From Chryseobacterium gleum (GTDB taxonomy: Bacteria > Bacteroidota > Bacteroidia > Flavobacteriales_D > Crocinitomicaceae), in the NCBI GenBank assembly GCA_945897565.1, contig CAMDFN010000017.1, forward strand, positions 1 through 52,635: a DNA stretch of 52,635 nucleotides. The letters run 5' to 3'. Below the pieces are notes generated by a model, which was not told where the DNA came from, did not search any database, and was given only the letters and a program-made list of their open reading frames with translations. This document shows positions 33,783 through 42,673 of this stretch, in pieces. The position numbers were made by a program, and so were the translations under genes. Each line of letters opens with the position of its first letter. Positions within the stretch are counted from its first letter, which is position 1.

Positions 33783-35359
33783 TAGGGTCTGATTTGAGTT
33801 TGTAGCTGAAGTTGTAATTGCAAGGCTAGAAAAGCATTGGCTTGAATAGGTTGTTGGACAGCAAGACCTGTGCTCGGATCGGTGGTTGCAAAGGTGGCGC
33901 CCACGGCTATTTCATTGAGGTCTTGGAGGTCTGCAACCAAAGCTGGCGGCAAAACAATTTTAATTTTGCTTTTCTTTTTGAGCAAGCCATCCGTGGGGTC
34001 TATCTGACCTAGTGCAGCCGAGGCCAACTGCGCATCGGCAATAACAGTATGCAAAATTTGTCCGTCTTTCATGAAATACAACACGAGGTCACAGGCCAAT
34101 GGAAATGCATTTGTGGCGTCGAGCACAACGGTTGCGCCTGTTACATGGGTTTTGTTGAGGTCTTGGGCCAAATTGAGCGCAAAGGTGTCTTGCAAAGTGA
34201 GGCCATCGGCACTGAGGGCCATTGGCATTTGAGCAGCTATTTTGAGGCGCAAGTGGCTGTGCGCAAAGGCTTCGTCGTGGCCTGCAGCGGTATTGCCCCA
34301 AGGGTTGGGTTGAAGCTGGTAACTGATATTTTGAAAAGCACCAAGGTTTTCAAGATAACTTTTGATATTGCTGTTGTTTTGGTCAAAATGAAGTGTAAGC
34401 GTGCTGGGCTGTAGGGTGTTCCAGGTGCCAACCGCGGGTGCCAAATAAACATTAGGGCCGATACTTGGTGCCGTTAAAGACACCGACTGCCCTTGCGTAT
34501 TGGTAGCACTCAATTGTTCAATTTGGGCACGCAAGGCCATTTTAAAACCGTTTTCTATTTGTAAATCTAGACTGAGGTCTGGTAAAGCAATACTGCCGCT
34601 GGTAATTTTGTCTAGGTAAGGCAGGGTGAATTGTTCTTGGCCAGCAATGAGTGCCGATCCAAAATAACCCTTCGCGTAATCAAAACGTAAATCTGAAAAG
34701 GCTGCCTCAAATTTGAAAACTTGGTTGTTGTAAATGGATACCGTTTGCCCATTGGGGTCTGTTTTGAGGGTGAGTTTGGATTGAAGCTGATTGAATTCCA
34801 GGCCTTGCAGCCCCCCAAGATCGATTTCATGACCACTTAAATCAATGTTTTCAGTGGCAATTGTAGGGTTTTGAGCGGTACCGGGCTGCACTGTATAATT
34901 TTGGACGAACACCTGCCCATTTTGCGTCACGCCGGGCAATTCTATTTGATACAAAACGGCGGTATTGAGCGGATTATATACTTTGAGCTGAATTTGTCCA
35001 GACTGCACGCGTACTTTTTTGAGTTGGATGTCGCCGAGGTCGAGTTCGTGGACCTTGACGCTATTGACAAACACAAAACCGGGCGTTACGTTGTTGACCG
35101 TAAAATTGGATTGGTATTGCTGTGTAATGGAGGTATCTGGTATCTTGACCAAATCAGTAAGACTGAGGTCGAGTAAGGTGCGGCTCAGGTTGATCTCGAT
35201 TTGAGTGCCATTGATGCTCAGCGTGGAGTCGTTATAGTACTGCGCCAAGCTGAGGGTGTCGTTCAAGATGGGCAACAACCAATCGGTTTGCCAACGTGTG
35301 GCTTCCTTTTTGCACGATACAAAAAAAGCAGCAGCTACAATTAAACCTATCCAACGCAT
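33782..35359 (-). CDS. Large lipoprotein of unknown function
   Basis: A 525-residue lipoprotein with lipobox FFVSC (Cys16). I do not recognise a characterised family. The mature part is beta-rich with repeated patterns such as LSINGTQIEINLSRTLLDLS and many Gln/Asn/Thr; no catalytic motif is visible. It resembles large exported Bacteroidota proteins of the surface-exposed, Asn/Gln-rich type. It follows the thiolase gene after 12 bases and overlaps the barrel gene (TAATG), so it belongs to the envelope module. Confidence 0.72.
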   Translation of the reverse strand: MRWIGLIVAAAFFVSCKKEATRWQTDWLLPILNDTLSLAQYYNDSTLSINGTQIEINLSRTLLDLSLTDLVKIPDTSITQQYQSNFTVNNVTPGFVFVNSVKVHELDLGDIQLKKVRVQSGQIQLKVYNPLNTAVLYQIELPGVTQNGQVFVQNYTVQPGTAQNPTIATENIDLSGHEIDLGGLQGLEFNQLQSKLTLKTDPNGQTVSIYNNQVFKFEAAFSDLRFDYAKGYFGSALIAGQEQFTLPYLDKITSGSIALPDLSLDLQIENGFKMALRAQIEQLSATNTQGQSVSLTAPSIGPNVYLAPAVGTWNTLQPSTLTLHFDQNNSNIKSYLENLGAFQNISYQLQPNPWGNTAAGHDEAFAHSHLRLKIAAQMPMALSADGLTLQDTFALNLAQDLNKTHVTGATVVLDATNAFPLACDLVLYFMKDGQILHTVIADAQLASAALGQIDPTDGLLKKKSKIKIVLPPALVADLQDLNEIAVGATFATTDPSTGLAVQQPIQANAFLALQLQLQLQTQIRP

Positions 35360-35371
35360 ACGAGTTCTTAA

Positions 35372-36586
35372 TTAATGGGCAACATTTTCGATTACCGCTG
35401 CATATCCTTGGCCTACACCGATACACATGGTAACGAGTGCATAACGCTTATTGCTGCGTTTTAATTGCCTTGCAGCGGTCAAGAGCAAGCGCGCGCCCGA
35501 CATGCCGAGCGGATGCCCCAAAGAGATGGCGCCGCCGTTTGGATTGATGCGCGCATCGCGGTCTGCTAGACCCAAAGCACGCGTGCAAGCCAACACTTGG
35601 GCGGCAAAAGCTTCGTTGATTTCGATGAGGTCGATTTGATCTAAAGTCAAGCCTGCGCGTTCCAACGCTTTTTGGCTTGCCGGAACCGGGCCAATGCCCA
35701 TAATGCGCGGCGCAACACCAGCCACTGCTGCTGAAATGATTTTAGCCATTGGTTGAAGACCATGCTGTCTAATGCCTTCTTCGTTGGCCAACAACAACGC
35801 AGCAGCGCCATCGTTGAGCCCTGAGGCGTTGCCTGCCGTTACGCTACCGTCTTTTTTGAAGGCCGGACGCAAATTGGAAAGCGTTTCTAAGGTGGTGTTG
35901 GCGCGAGAAAACTCATCTTTATCGAACACCAACGCCTCCCCTCTTTTCTGAGGAATGGAAATTGGTAAAATTTCTGCTGTATAAAAACCTGCGGCCTGTG
36001 CGGCGGCGGTTTTCTCTTGGCTCCAGCAGGCAAAAGCGTCTTGATCAGCTCTTGAGATCTGGTATTGTTCGGCTAAATTTTCGGCGGTCATGCCCATGCT
36101 GTCTACGCCGTAAAGCGCTTCCATTTGCGGATTGATAAAGCGCCAGCCAAAACTTGAATCGTGCATTTGGGCATCGCGGCCAAAAGCACTAGACGTTTTG
36201 GAAATGACCCAAGGGCCGCGTGTCATGTGCTCTACGCCGCCCGCAACATACACATTGCCTTCGCTGTTGCGCAAGGCGCGCGTAGCGTTGACTGCTGCTG
36301 CCAAGCCTGACGCACAAAGCCGATTGATGGTTTCGCCGGGTACTTCAATTGGATAACCTGCCAACAAGGAAGCCATGCGGGCTACATTGCGGTTGTCTTC
36401 GCCAGCTTGATTGGCGCAACCGAGTAACACGTCTTCAATGCTGGTTGGGTCTAGGTTTGGATGGCGCTCAAGTAAAGCTGCGAGTACTTTGGCAGCGAGG
36501 TCATCGGTGCGAAGCGTAGCTAAACTACCGCCAAAATTACCTATGGCACTGCGGATTCCGTCAATTAAATATACTTCTTGAGACAT
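35372..36586 (-). CDS. Acetyl-CoA acyltransferase (thiolase), 3-oxoadipyl-CoA thiolase-like
   Basis: A 404-residue thiolase that cleaves 3-oxoacyl-CoA with CoA or runs in reverse. Cys91 in TINRLCASGL is the nucleophile, and the second site Cys lies in CIGVGQG near the end, with GHPLGMSGARLLL before it. The N-terminal half (LLGCANQAGEDNRNVARMAS) is closest in look to PcaF/PaaJ 3-oxoadipyl-CoA thiolases, but these motifs are shared with FadA-like enzymes. No other beta-ketoadipate, phenylacetate or fatty-acid genes are nearby. It heads an operon of envelope proteins, an odd mix. Confidence 0.9.
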   Translation of the reverse strand: MSQEVYLIDGIRSAIGNFGGSLATLRTDDLAAKVLAALLERHPNLDPTSIEDVLLGCANQAGEDNRNVARMASLLAGYPIEVPGETINRLCASGLAAAVNATRALRNSEGNVYVAGGVEHMTRGPWVISKTSSAFGRDAQMHDSSFGWRFINPQMEALYGVDSMGMTAENLAEQYQISRADQDAFACWSQEKTAAAQAAGFYTAEILPISIPQKRGEALVFDKDEFSRANTTLETLSNLRPAFKKDGSVTAGNASGLNDGAAALLLANEEGIRQHGLQPMAKIISAAVAGVAPRIMGIGPVPASQKALERAGLTLDQIDLIEINEAFAAQVLACTRALGLADRDARINPNGGAISLGHPLGMSGARLLLTAARQLKRSNKRYALVTMCIGVGQGYAAVIENVAH

Positions 36587-36603
36587 TGTTTCGATTTTCT
36601 ATT

Positions 36604-36611
36604 CAAAGATA
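36604..36611 (-). promoter_or_regulatory. -7 box of the thiolase operon
   Basis: TATCTTTG on the minus strand matches TAnnTTTG, with CTTG (a one-base variant of the -33 box) 19 bases upstream at 36631-36634. It ends 17 bases before the ATG. Confidence 0.6.
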
Positions 36612-36651
36612 AAATAAAATGTGCCGTCGGCAAGAATTCAGCATTTTTAGT

Positions 36652-36659
36652 TATGTTCG
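36652..36659 (+). promoter_or_regulatory. -7-like box of the methyltransferase gene
   Basis: TATGTTCG differs from TAnnTTTG at one position and ends five bases before the ATG at 36665. It overlaps the alternative start at 36653, so it favours the later ATG. Confidence 0.35.
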
Positions 36660-36664
36660 CATTC

Positions 36665-37519
36665 ATGGAAAATACGCACTGCCCTATCTGTCATTTTTCG
36701 GATACCCAAGCCATTTTTGACAACACGCTTCTAAAGTGTCATAACTGCGGACACGGCTGGGCAAATCTCCAACTAGATCACGCCTATTTACAGCAACTTT
36801 ACGCCGAAAACTATTTCAAAGGTGAGGAATACGCCGATTACTTAGCCGACAAAGAAATCCTTCAAATGAATTTTGGCAAGCGTGCCAAGCAAATTGCGCA
36901 AAACGCACCTGCTCCAAAAGACATTCTCGAAATCGGTTGTGCTTATGGTTTTTTTTATGAAACTATTGCCCAAAAATTCAAAGGCATCAATTACCAGGGT
37001 TATGATATTTCTCAAGACGCGATCAAATACGCAAATCAACATTTCGGCCCACACTTTTCAGCTGAAAACTATTTAGACGTAGACAAACAGCAAACCTACG
37101 ATGCTGTTTTTATGTGGGATGTCATTGAGCATTTGTCTGACCCAGGGGCTTTTTTAGCAAAAGCACAAAAAGAATGCAAGCCAGGGGCTATGCTTTATCT
37201 GACCACCGGCGATTTTGGAGCGTTCTTACCCAAGCTACAAGGCAAAAAGTGGCGCATGATCCACCCTCCCACTCACTTGCATTATTTCACCAAAAAGTCA
37301 ATGACGTTTCTTTTAAAAAAGCATGATTTTGAACCTGTCTTTTTCAAATACCCGCCAGTTTATAGGTCTCTAGGCCTGATCTACTTTGCGTTATTTATCC
37401 TCAACAAAAAACCAAGTCGTTTTCACCAATGGCTGTACCGTAAAATTCCGAAAGCAGCTGCTATTCCTTTCAATACGCGCGATATCTTTTTTGTTGGCGC
37501 CAAAAAAACCTCAGCCTAA
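36665..37519 (+). CDS. Zinc-ribbon SAM-dependent methyltransferase
   Basis: A 284-residue protein with an N-terminal zinc ribbon (CPIC and CHNCGHGW, residues 6-30) and a class I methyltransferase domain: LEIGCAYGFFYE for SAM binding, a DVIEHLSDP motif and a GDFGAFLPKLQGKKWRMI stretch. This ribbon-plus-methyltransferase layout is common among enzymes acting on surface sugars or lipids in Bacteroidota; the substrate is unknown. Start 36665 is favoured over 36653 because a promoter-like box ends just before it. It is joined to the next gene by TAATG. Confidence 0.85.
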   Translation: MENTHCPICHFSDTQAIFDNTLLKCHNCGHGWANLQLDHAYLQQLYAENYFKGEEYADYLADKEILQMNFGKRAKQIAQNAPAPKDILEIGCAYGFFYETIAQKFKGINYQGYDISQDAIKYANQHFGPHFSAENYLDVDKQQTYDAVFMWDVIEHLSDPGAFLAKAQKECKPGAMLYLTTGDFGAFLPKLQGKKWRMIHPPTHLHYFTKKSMTFLLKKHDFEPVFFKYPPVYRSLGLIYFALFILNKKPSRFHQWLYRKIPKAAAIPFNTRDIFFVGAKKTSA

Positions 37520-38913
37520 TGTATCATATTATCAACCAACAAGACCTCGACTTTTTTGAGTCTCTGCTTCAAGACCGCTGTAAATCCGACCTCACAACCC
37601 GTGAAGCCTACAACCACGACTACACCGAAGACCTCCATTTCACGCCATGTGTTGTCTTACTTCCACAAAATACACAAGAAGTTTCACAAATTTTAGCTTA
37701 TTGCAATCAAAACAATATCCCCGTTACACCCGCAGGAGCAAGAACAGGGCTAAGTGGCGGCTGCCTGCCAATTCACGGCGGTGTGCTGCTGAGCTCAGAA
37801 AAACTCAATCAAATTATTGAGATCGATGAAAAAAACGCACAAGTCATCACTGAGCCCGGCGTGGTTACTGAGGCCTTGCAAAATGCTGTCAAAGAAAAAG
37901 GTTTGTTTTACCCCCCTGATCCTGCCAGTAAAGGCTCTTGTTTTATTGGGGGCAATATTGCAGAAAATTCGGGCGGGCCAAAAGCAGTTAAATATGGCGT
38001 CACTAAAGACTGGGTGCTCAACCTTGAGGTCGTTTTGGCAGATGGCACCATCATGTGGACAGGCGCCAATGTCGTCAAAAATGCAACTGGCTATAACCTC
38101 ACGCAATTGATCGTTGGTTCAGAGGGTACTTTGGCTTTTGTCACCAAAATTGTACTCAAACTCATTGCGCACCCCACGCAAACGCTACTGATGCTTGTGC
38201 CGTTTTTTGATGCTGGACAAGCCTGCGAGGCTGTAGCCGCCATTTTCAATGCGGGCATCACACCCAGCGGGCTAGAATTCATGGAATACAACGCCCTGAA
38301 GTGGTCTCAAGCGTTTTCTGAAGATTACAGTATTGAAGTAAAAGATACCCACGCCGCACATTTACTGATTGAAGTAGACGGATTCGACCCCGAACAGCTC
38401 TTCAAAGAATGTGAAGGCATCATGGGCGTGCTCGAGCGCTACCAAACCGATGAAATCCTATTTGCAGAGTCTGAAGCACAAAAAAATACGCTTTGGAGCC
38501 TTCGCCGAAAAGTTGGTGAAGCTGTAAAAGTGCAATCGGTTTATAAAGAAGAAGACACTGTGGTGCCGAGGTATCAGCTACCCCAGTTATTGGCGACCGT
38601 AAAAGCTATTGGCCAAAAATATGGCTTTGAATCGGTTTGCTACGGCCATGCGGGCGATGGAAATCTACATGTCAACATCATTAAAGGAAACCTCAGCGAC
38701 GCATTTTGGAATGAAGAACTCACCGTAGCCATTCGCGAACTCTTCACAGAAGTCATCAAAATGGGCGGCACAATTTCGGGCGAGCACGGTATTGGATTGG
38801 TTCAAAAACCCTACATGGACTTAGCCTTTAGCCCAACAGGCCTGAACCTGATGCGCGGCATCAAGCAAGTTTTTGATCCAAAAGGAATTCTGAATCCAGG
38901 AAAGATTTTCTAA
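37519..38913 (+). CDS. FAD-binding oxidoreductase, GlcD/D-lactate dehydrogenase type
   Basis: A 464-residue flavoprotein that oxidises a 2-hydroxy acid such as glycolate or D-lactate. The N-terminal FAD domain has TPAGARTGLSGGC and GGNIAENSGGPKAVKYGVTK. The C-terminal part has YGHAGDGNLHVNI and GTISGEHGIGLVQKPYM, the metal and substrate motifs of the GlcD/DLD group. It is membrane-associated or soluble; I see no transmembrane segment. glcE and glcF are absent here, so it is more likely a single-subunit D-lactate- or 2-hydroxyglutarate-type enzyme. It is coupled to the methyltransferase gene. Confidence 0.9.
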   Translation: MYHIINQQDLDFFESLLQDRCKSDLTTREAYNHDYTEDLHFTPCVVLLPQNTQEVSQILAYCNQNNIPVTPAGARTGLSGGCLPIHGGVLLSSEKLNQIIEIDEKNAQVITEPGVVTEALQNAVKEKGLFYPPDPASKGSCFIGGNIAENSGGPKAVKYGVTKDWVLNLEVVLADGTIMWTGANVVKNATGYNLTQLIVGSEGTLAFVTKIVLKLIAHPTQTLLMLVPFFDAGQACEAVAAIFNAGITPSGLEFMEYNALKWSQAFSEDYSIEVKDTHAAHLLIEVDGFDPEQLFKECEGIMGVLERYQTDEILFAESEAQKNTLWSLRRKVGEAVKVQSVYKEEDTVVPRYQLPQLLATVKAIGQKYGFESVCYGHAGDGNLHVNIIKGNLSDAFWNEELTVAIRELFTEVIKMGGTISGEHGIGLVQKPYMDLAFSPTGLNLMRGIKQVFDPKGILNPGKIF

Positions 38914-38929
38914 GTAAAAAATCAGATTT

Positions 38930-39451
38930 TTAATCTTTTATCCAATGCAGGTTGCGGCTGTACAAGAACACCCAAAAACCTCCGTAGAGGATACCCACGA
39001 TGGTCAGTATGGTTGGAATACCTGTAATCGGATTGAAAAAGTACGGCAATAAAACCAAGCCAAGCGAATAGATGATGTAAAAGTGGAAGCCCAACTTCTT
39101 ACCTCCATACATAAAAATAACGCCGGTGAGCCCGAGGACTAAAATCAGGAACTGAAAACTATTGTAGGCCTGAAAATGCTTGAACATGTTGTCGGTAACC
39201 CCTTCCATCTGATCGATCAGGTAAGTGTAGGCGCCTGCACCTCCTTCTTCTAGCTGTTGGCGCATGTTGGCGAATTCGAGCTTGGCACTTTTGATCATGG
39301 CTTTGTCTGGCTTGGCACCAAGCATACCGCTTAACGCACCAATTGTTGCAACTCCAATATTGAGACTAGAAAGAATAACCAAAACCAATAAGAAAACAGG
39401 TCTTTTGTTTTTTATTTGAGCGTGTTCTTCTGGTATTTCGAAATCAGTCAT
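38930..39451 (-). CDS. Small membrane protein of unknown function
   Basis: A 173-residue protein with four predicted transmembrane helices (about 18-40, 98-114, 118-136, 142-164). The first two are separated by a soluble stretch of about 55 residues rich in Lys and Gln. I do not recognise a family. It overlaps hutH by eight bases and is the last gene of the fabG-hemB-hutH run. Confidence 0.65.
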   Translation of the reverse strand: MTDFEIPEEHAQIKNKRPVFLLVLVILSSLNIGVATIGALSGMLGAKPDKAMIKSAKLEFANMRQQLEEGGAGAYTYLIDQMEGVTDNMFKHFQAYNSFQFLILVLGLTGVIFMYGGKKLGFHFYIIYSLGLVLLPYFFNPITGIPTILTIVGILYGGFWVFLYSRNLHWIKD

Positions 39452-40934
39452 GAGCTAAATAGTGTTGTAAAAATTGCTGTGCCAAATGCATGTCGGTGGC
39501 TAAAATGCGGTCTGTGGCTAACGCGGGAACTACCGCTCTAAATTGTGCATGGAGTGCTTCGGTCCAGACGGCCGCTTGCAAGGGTCTTCTGAATTCTAAG
39601 CCTTGTGCGGCATGTATGAGTTCAATCGCTAATATTTTCTGACAGTTGTCCAGCACACGGTAGAGTTTTGTAGCTGCATTGGCGCCCATACTGACGTGGT
39701 CTTCTTGGCCATTGCTGCTGTCTATGGTGTCTACAGAAGCTGGTGTGCAGAGTTGTTTGTTCTGACTCACAATAGACGCACTGGTATATTGGGTAATCAT
39801 GAGGCCAGAATTGAGCCCCGGGTTTTTCACCAAAAAAGCGGGCAAGCCTCGCGTTCCGGAAATGAGTTTGTAGGTTCGGCGCTCTGAGATGCTGCCCATT
39901 TCGGCCATGGCGATGGCCAAGAAATCTAAAATCAGTGCAAGTGGTTGTCCGTGGAAATTACCTGCCGATACAACTTGATCGTCGTCTGGGAAAATCGTTG
40001 GGTTATCGGTAACAGCATTGATTTCTCTGGTGACAATTTGTGCAGCGTGATCTATGGTATCTAAGGTTGCGCCGTGTACTTGTGGAATACAGCGAAAAGA
40101 ATACGGATCTTGGACATGCGCTTTGGCTTGTTCCATGAGCTGACTGCCTTCGAGCTGAGACCTGAACCAAGCAGCAACGCGAATTTGCCCCACCTGATTT
40201 CTGATTTCATTGACGTTGGCAGCAAATGGTTCTTTGCGGGCGTCGTAGGCTTCTATTGACAGAGCAGCAACCTGATTGAAACCTTCAAATAAGCGATACG
40301 ATTTATCTACAGCATGCGAGGCATATGCAGACATAAACTGCGTACCATTGAGTAAGGCTAGGCCTTCTTTGGACTTCAAAACAAGTGGTTTTAAGTTAAA
40401 CTTTTTGTTTAACTCAATTGTGCTCATCTTTTGATTTTCAACATAAACCTCTCCTTCTCCTATCAGAGGAAGAGAAAGATGGGCCAGCGGAGCGAGGTCA
40501 CCAGAAGCTCCTAAACTTCCTTGCTGATATACCACTGGATAAATTTGATTGTTGAAGAAGAAAAGCAGGCGCTCAATGGTTTCTAATTGCACACCTGAAG
40601 CGCCTTTAGACAAACCCAACACCTTTAACAGCAGCATTCTGCGAACGATTTCATTCGGCACTTCCTCCCCCATGCCACAAGCATGAGAACAAACGAGATT
40701 GCGCTGCAAGGCTTCGAGATCTTCAGGGCCAATTGCGGTATCGCACAAGGAACCAAAACCGGTATTGATGCCGTAGATGAGCTGCTCGCTATTTGCTACT
40801 TTTTGATCGAGATAGGCGCGGCAAGTTTGAATGCGCTCCTTTAAATCTTGTGATAAAACGAGTGTTTCTTTGGTATTTAGTAAAATCTCAAATTCTTCAA
40901 GACTTAAATAATGAGAAGTTAGCTCTATTGACAT
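39444..40934 (-). CDS. hutH: Histidine ammonia-lyase
   Basis: A 496-residue aromatic amino acid lyase that removes ammonia from histidine to give urocanate. GSLGASGDLAPLAH contains the Ala143-Ser144-Gly145 triad that cyclises to the MIO cofactor. Ser83-His84 (LVCSHACG) at the selectivity site matches histidine lyases rather than tyrosine or phenylalanine lyases. Other hut genes (hutU, hutI, hutG) are not in the window. It follows hemB after 12 bases. Confidence 0.92.
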   Translation of the reverse strand: MSIELTSHYLSLEEFEILLNTKETLVLSQDLKERIQTCRAYLDQKVANSEQLIYGINTGFGSLCDTAIGPEDLEALQRNLVCSHACGMGEEVPNEIVRRMLLLKVLGLSKGASGVQLETIERLLFFFNNQIYPVVYQQGSLGASGDLAPLAHLSLPLIGEGEVYVENQKMSTIELNKKFNLKPLVLKSKEGLALLNGTQFMSAYASHAVDKSYRLFEGFNQVAALSIEAYDARKEPFAANVNEIRNQVGQIRVAAWFRSQLEGSQLMEQAKAHVQDPYSFRCIPQVHGATLDTIDHAAQIVTREINAVTDNPTIFPDDDQVVSAGNFHGQPLALILDFLAIAMAEMGSISERRTYKLISGTRGLPAFLVKNPGLNSGLMITQYTSASIVSQNKQLCTPASVDTIDSSNGQEDHVSMGANAATKLYRVLDNCQKILAIELIHAAQGLEFRRPLQAAVWTEALHAQFRAVVPALATDRILATDMHLAQQFLQHYLAHD

Positions 40935-40946
40935 AGTTGAATAGAA

Positions 40947-41921
40947 TTATGAACGCACAAACTGCGCAAAATCTTTGGCGAAATAAGTCAGGATGCCATC
41001 TGCACCCGCGCGGCGCATACTCAAAAGCATTTCCCCTACAGCGTGCTCGTAGTCTAGCCAACCGTTTTTTGCGGCAGCATATACCATAGCGCATTCGCCA
41101 CTGACGTTGTAGGCAGTAATGGGTAGCGGGAAATTTTCTTTGAGTAAGGCAATGACATCGAGGTAACACAGCGCAGGTTTCACCATCAGCATGTCAGCGC
41201 CCTCTTCAAAATCGAGTTGTGCTTCTAGCAAGGCTTCGCGCTTGTTGGCCGGATTCATTTGATATGTTTTTTTATCGCCTGATTTTGGTGCGGAGTTGAG
41301 TGCATCGCGAAATGGTCCGTAAAATGCGCTCGCATATTTAGCTGTATAAGACATGATCGAAACGTCGGTAAAGCCATTTTCATCGAGGGCGCTGCGCAAG
41401 TAGCCTACTCGGCCGTCCATCATGTCTGAGGGGCCTATGATGTCTGCGCCAGCTTGCGCTTGTGCGAGGGTCATTTTGGCTAAAATGGGTAAGGTTTCAT
41501 CATTGAGAATGCGGCCGTTTTGCACCAAACCGTCGTGGCCATCAGAAGAGTATGGATCCATGGCAACGTCGGTCATGACAACTGCCTCCGGAAAACGTGA
41601 TTTAATTGCTGAAATTGCTTGCAAATAGAAATTGTCCGAAGCCCAACTATAGCTTGCCATTTGATCTTTGAGCGCTTCGTCTACCGCAGGGAAAATATCA
41701 AAAGTTTTGATTCCTAAATTCATGCAGGATTCAATCTCAGGTAAGAGCATATCCAAAGACCAACGGAAATTGTTGGGCAAGGAAGCCACCTCATCTTTGA
41801 TGCCTTTGCCATCTTTGAGAAAAATCGGGTAAATAAGGTGCTGAACGCCTAATTGCGTTTCTTCCACCATTTGGCGAATGGTGCTGTTTTTACGGTTGCG
41901 TCTGGGGCGAATGGTTTGCAT
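40947..41921 (-). CDS. hemB: Delta-aminolevulinic acid dehydratase
   Basis: HemB joins two 5-aminolevulinates into porphobilinogen for haem synthesis. The 324-residue protein starts at 41921 (MQTIRPRRNRKN); a longer in-frame form would run into fabG and is not conserved. The Schiff-base Lys pair is in SYTAKYASAFYGPFRDAL and MLMVKPALCYLDVI. Motifs AQAGADIIGPSDMMDGR confirm the family. It sits four bases after fabG and 12 before hutH. Confidence 0.96.
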   Translation of the reverse strand: MQTIRPRRNRKNSTIRQMVEETQLGVQHLIYPIFLKDGKGIKDEVASLPNNFRWSLDMLLPEIESCMNLGIKTFDIFPAVDEALKDQMASYSWASDNFYLQAISAIKSRFPEAVVMTDVAMDPYSSDGHDGLVQNGRILNDETLPILAKMTLAQAQAGADIIGPSDMMDGRVGYLRSALDENGFTDVSIMSYTAKYASAFYGPFRDALNSAPKSGDKKTYQMNPANKREALLEAQLDFEEGADMLMVKPALCYLDVIALLKENFPLPITAYNVSGECAMVYAAAKNGWLDYEHAVGEMLLSMRRAGADGILTYFAKDFAQFVRS

Positions 41922-41925
41922 AGGT

Positions 41926-42672
41926 TTACATGAGCATGCCGCCACAAACATGTAGCGTTTGGCCGGTAATGTAAGCAGAAAGTTCAGAAGCCAAGAAAAC
42001 AGTAGCATTCGCGACGTCTTCAGGCTTGCCTCCGCGTTTGAGCGGAATGCTGTTGCGCCAAGAAGCAACAACGTCTTGATCCAATACTTCGGTCATTTCG
42101 GTTTCAATGAAACCGGGAGCAATGGCGTTGCAACGGATATTGCGCGAGCCGAGCTCAGCAGCAATTGATTTGGTAAATCCGATGAGGCCTGCTTTAGAAG
42201 CTGCGTAATTGGACTGCCCAGCGTTTCCTTTGACGCCTACTACGGAACTCATGTTGATGATAGAACCAGAGCGCGCTTTGAGCATAGGCTTCTGAACGGC
42301 TTTGGTGAGATTGAAGGCAGATTTTAGATTGGTATTGATGACTTCGTCCCATTGCGCTTCTGTCATGCGCAGCAGCAGGGTGTCGCGCGTGATACCGGCG
42401 TTGTTGACAAGTACATCTATGGTGCCAAATGCAGCCACAACGTCGTCTACGAGTTGTTGTGCTTGGTTAAAATCAGAAGCGTCTGAGCGGAAGCCTTTAG
42501 CGATTCCGCCGTTAGCTGTCAGTTCGGCTTCTAATGCAAGTGCTTTTTCTTCAGATGATAAGTAGGTAAATGCAACTGTTGCGCCTTGTTGAACGCAAGT
42601 TTCTGCGATGGCTTTACCGATGCCACGTGAGGCGCCTGTAATCAATACCACTTTGTTGTCTAGTAATCCCAT
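41926..42672 (-). CDS. fabG: 3-oxoacyl-[acyl-carrier-protein] reductase
   Basis: A 248-residue short-chain dehydrogenase that reduces 3-oxoacyl-ACP with NADPH in fatty acid elongation. GASRGIGKAIA (14-24) binds the cofactor, NNAG is in place, and the catalytic Ser-Tyr-Lys lies in NMSSVVGVKGNAGQSNYAAS plus the following Lys. The VCGGMLM ending is typical of FabG. Promoter box at 42698-42705. It leads fabG-hemB-hutH-membrane protein. Confidence 0.93.
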   Translation of the reverse strand: MGLLDNKVVLITGASRGIGKAIAETCVQQGATVAFTYLSSEEKALALEAELTANGGIAKGFRSDASDFNQAQQLVDDVVAAFGTIDVLVNNAGITRDTLLLRMTEAQWDEVINTNLKSAFNLTKAVQKPMLKARSGSIINMSSVVGVKGNAGQSNYAASKAGLIGFTKSIAAELGSRNIRCNAIAPGFIETEMTEVLDQDVVASWRNSIPLKRGGKPEDVANATVFLASELSAYITGQTLHVCGGMLM

Positions 42673-42673
42673 G

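Noticed and set aside
38914..38944. AT-rich inverted repeat between the GlcD-type and membrane-protein genes as a terminator
   Set aside because: The stem would be only A-T pairs with a very small loop; too weak to call.
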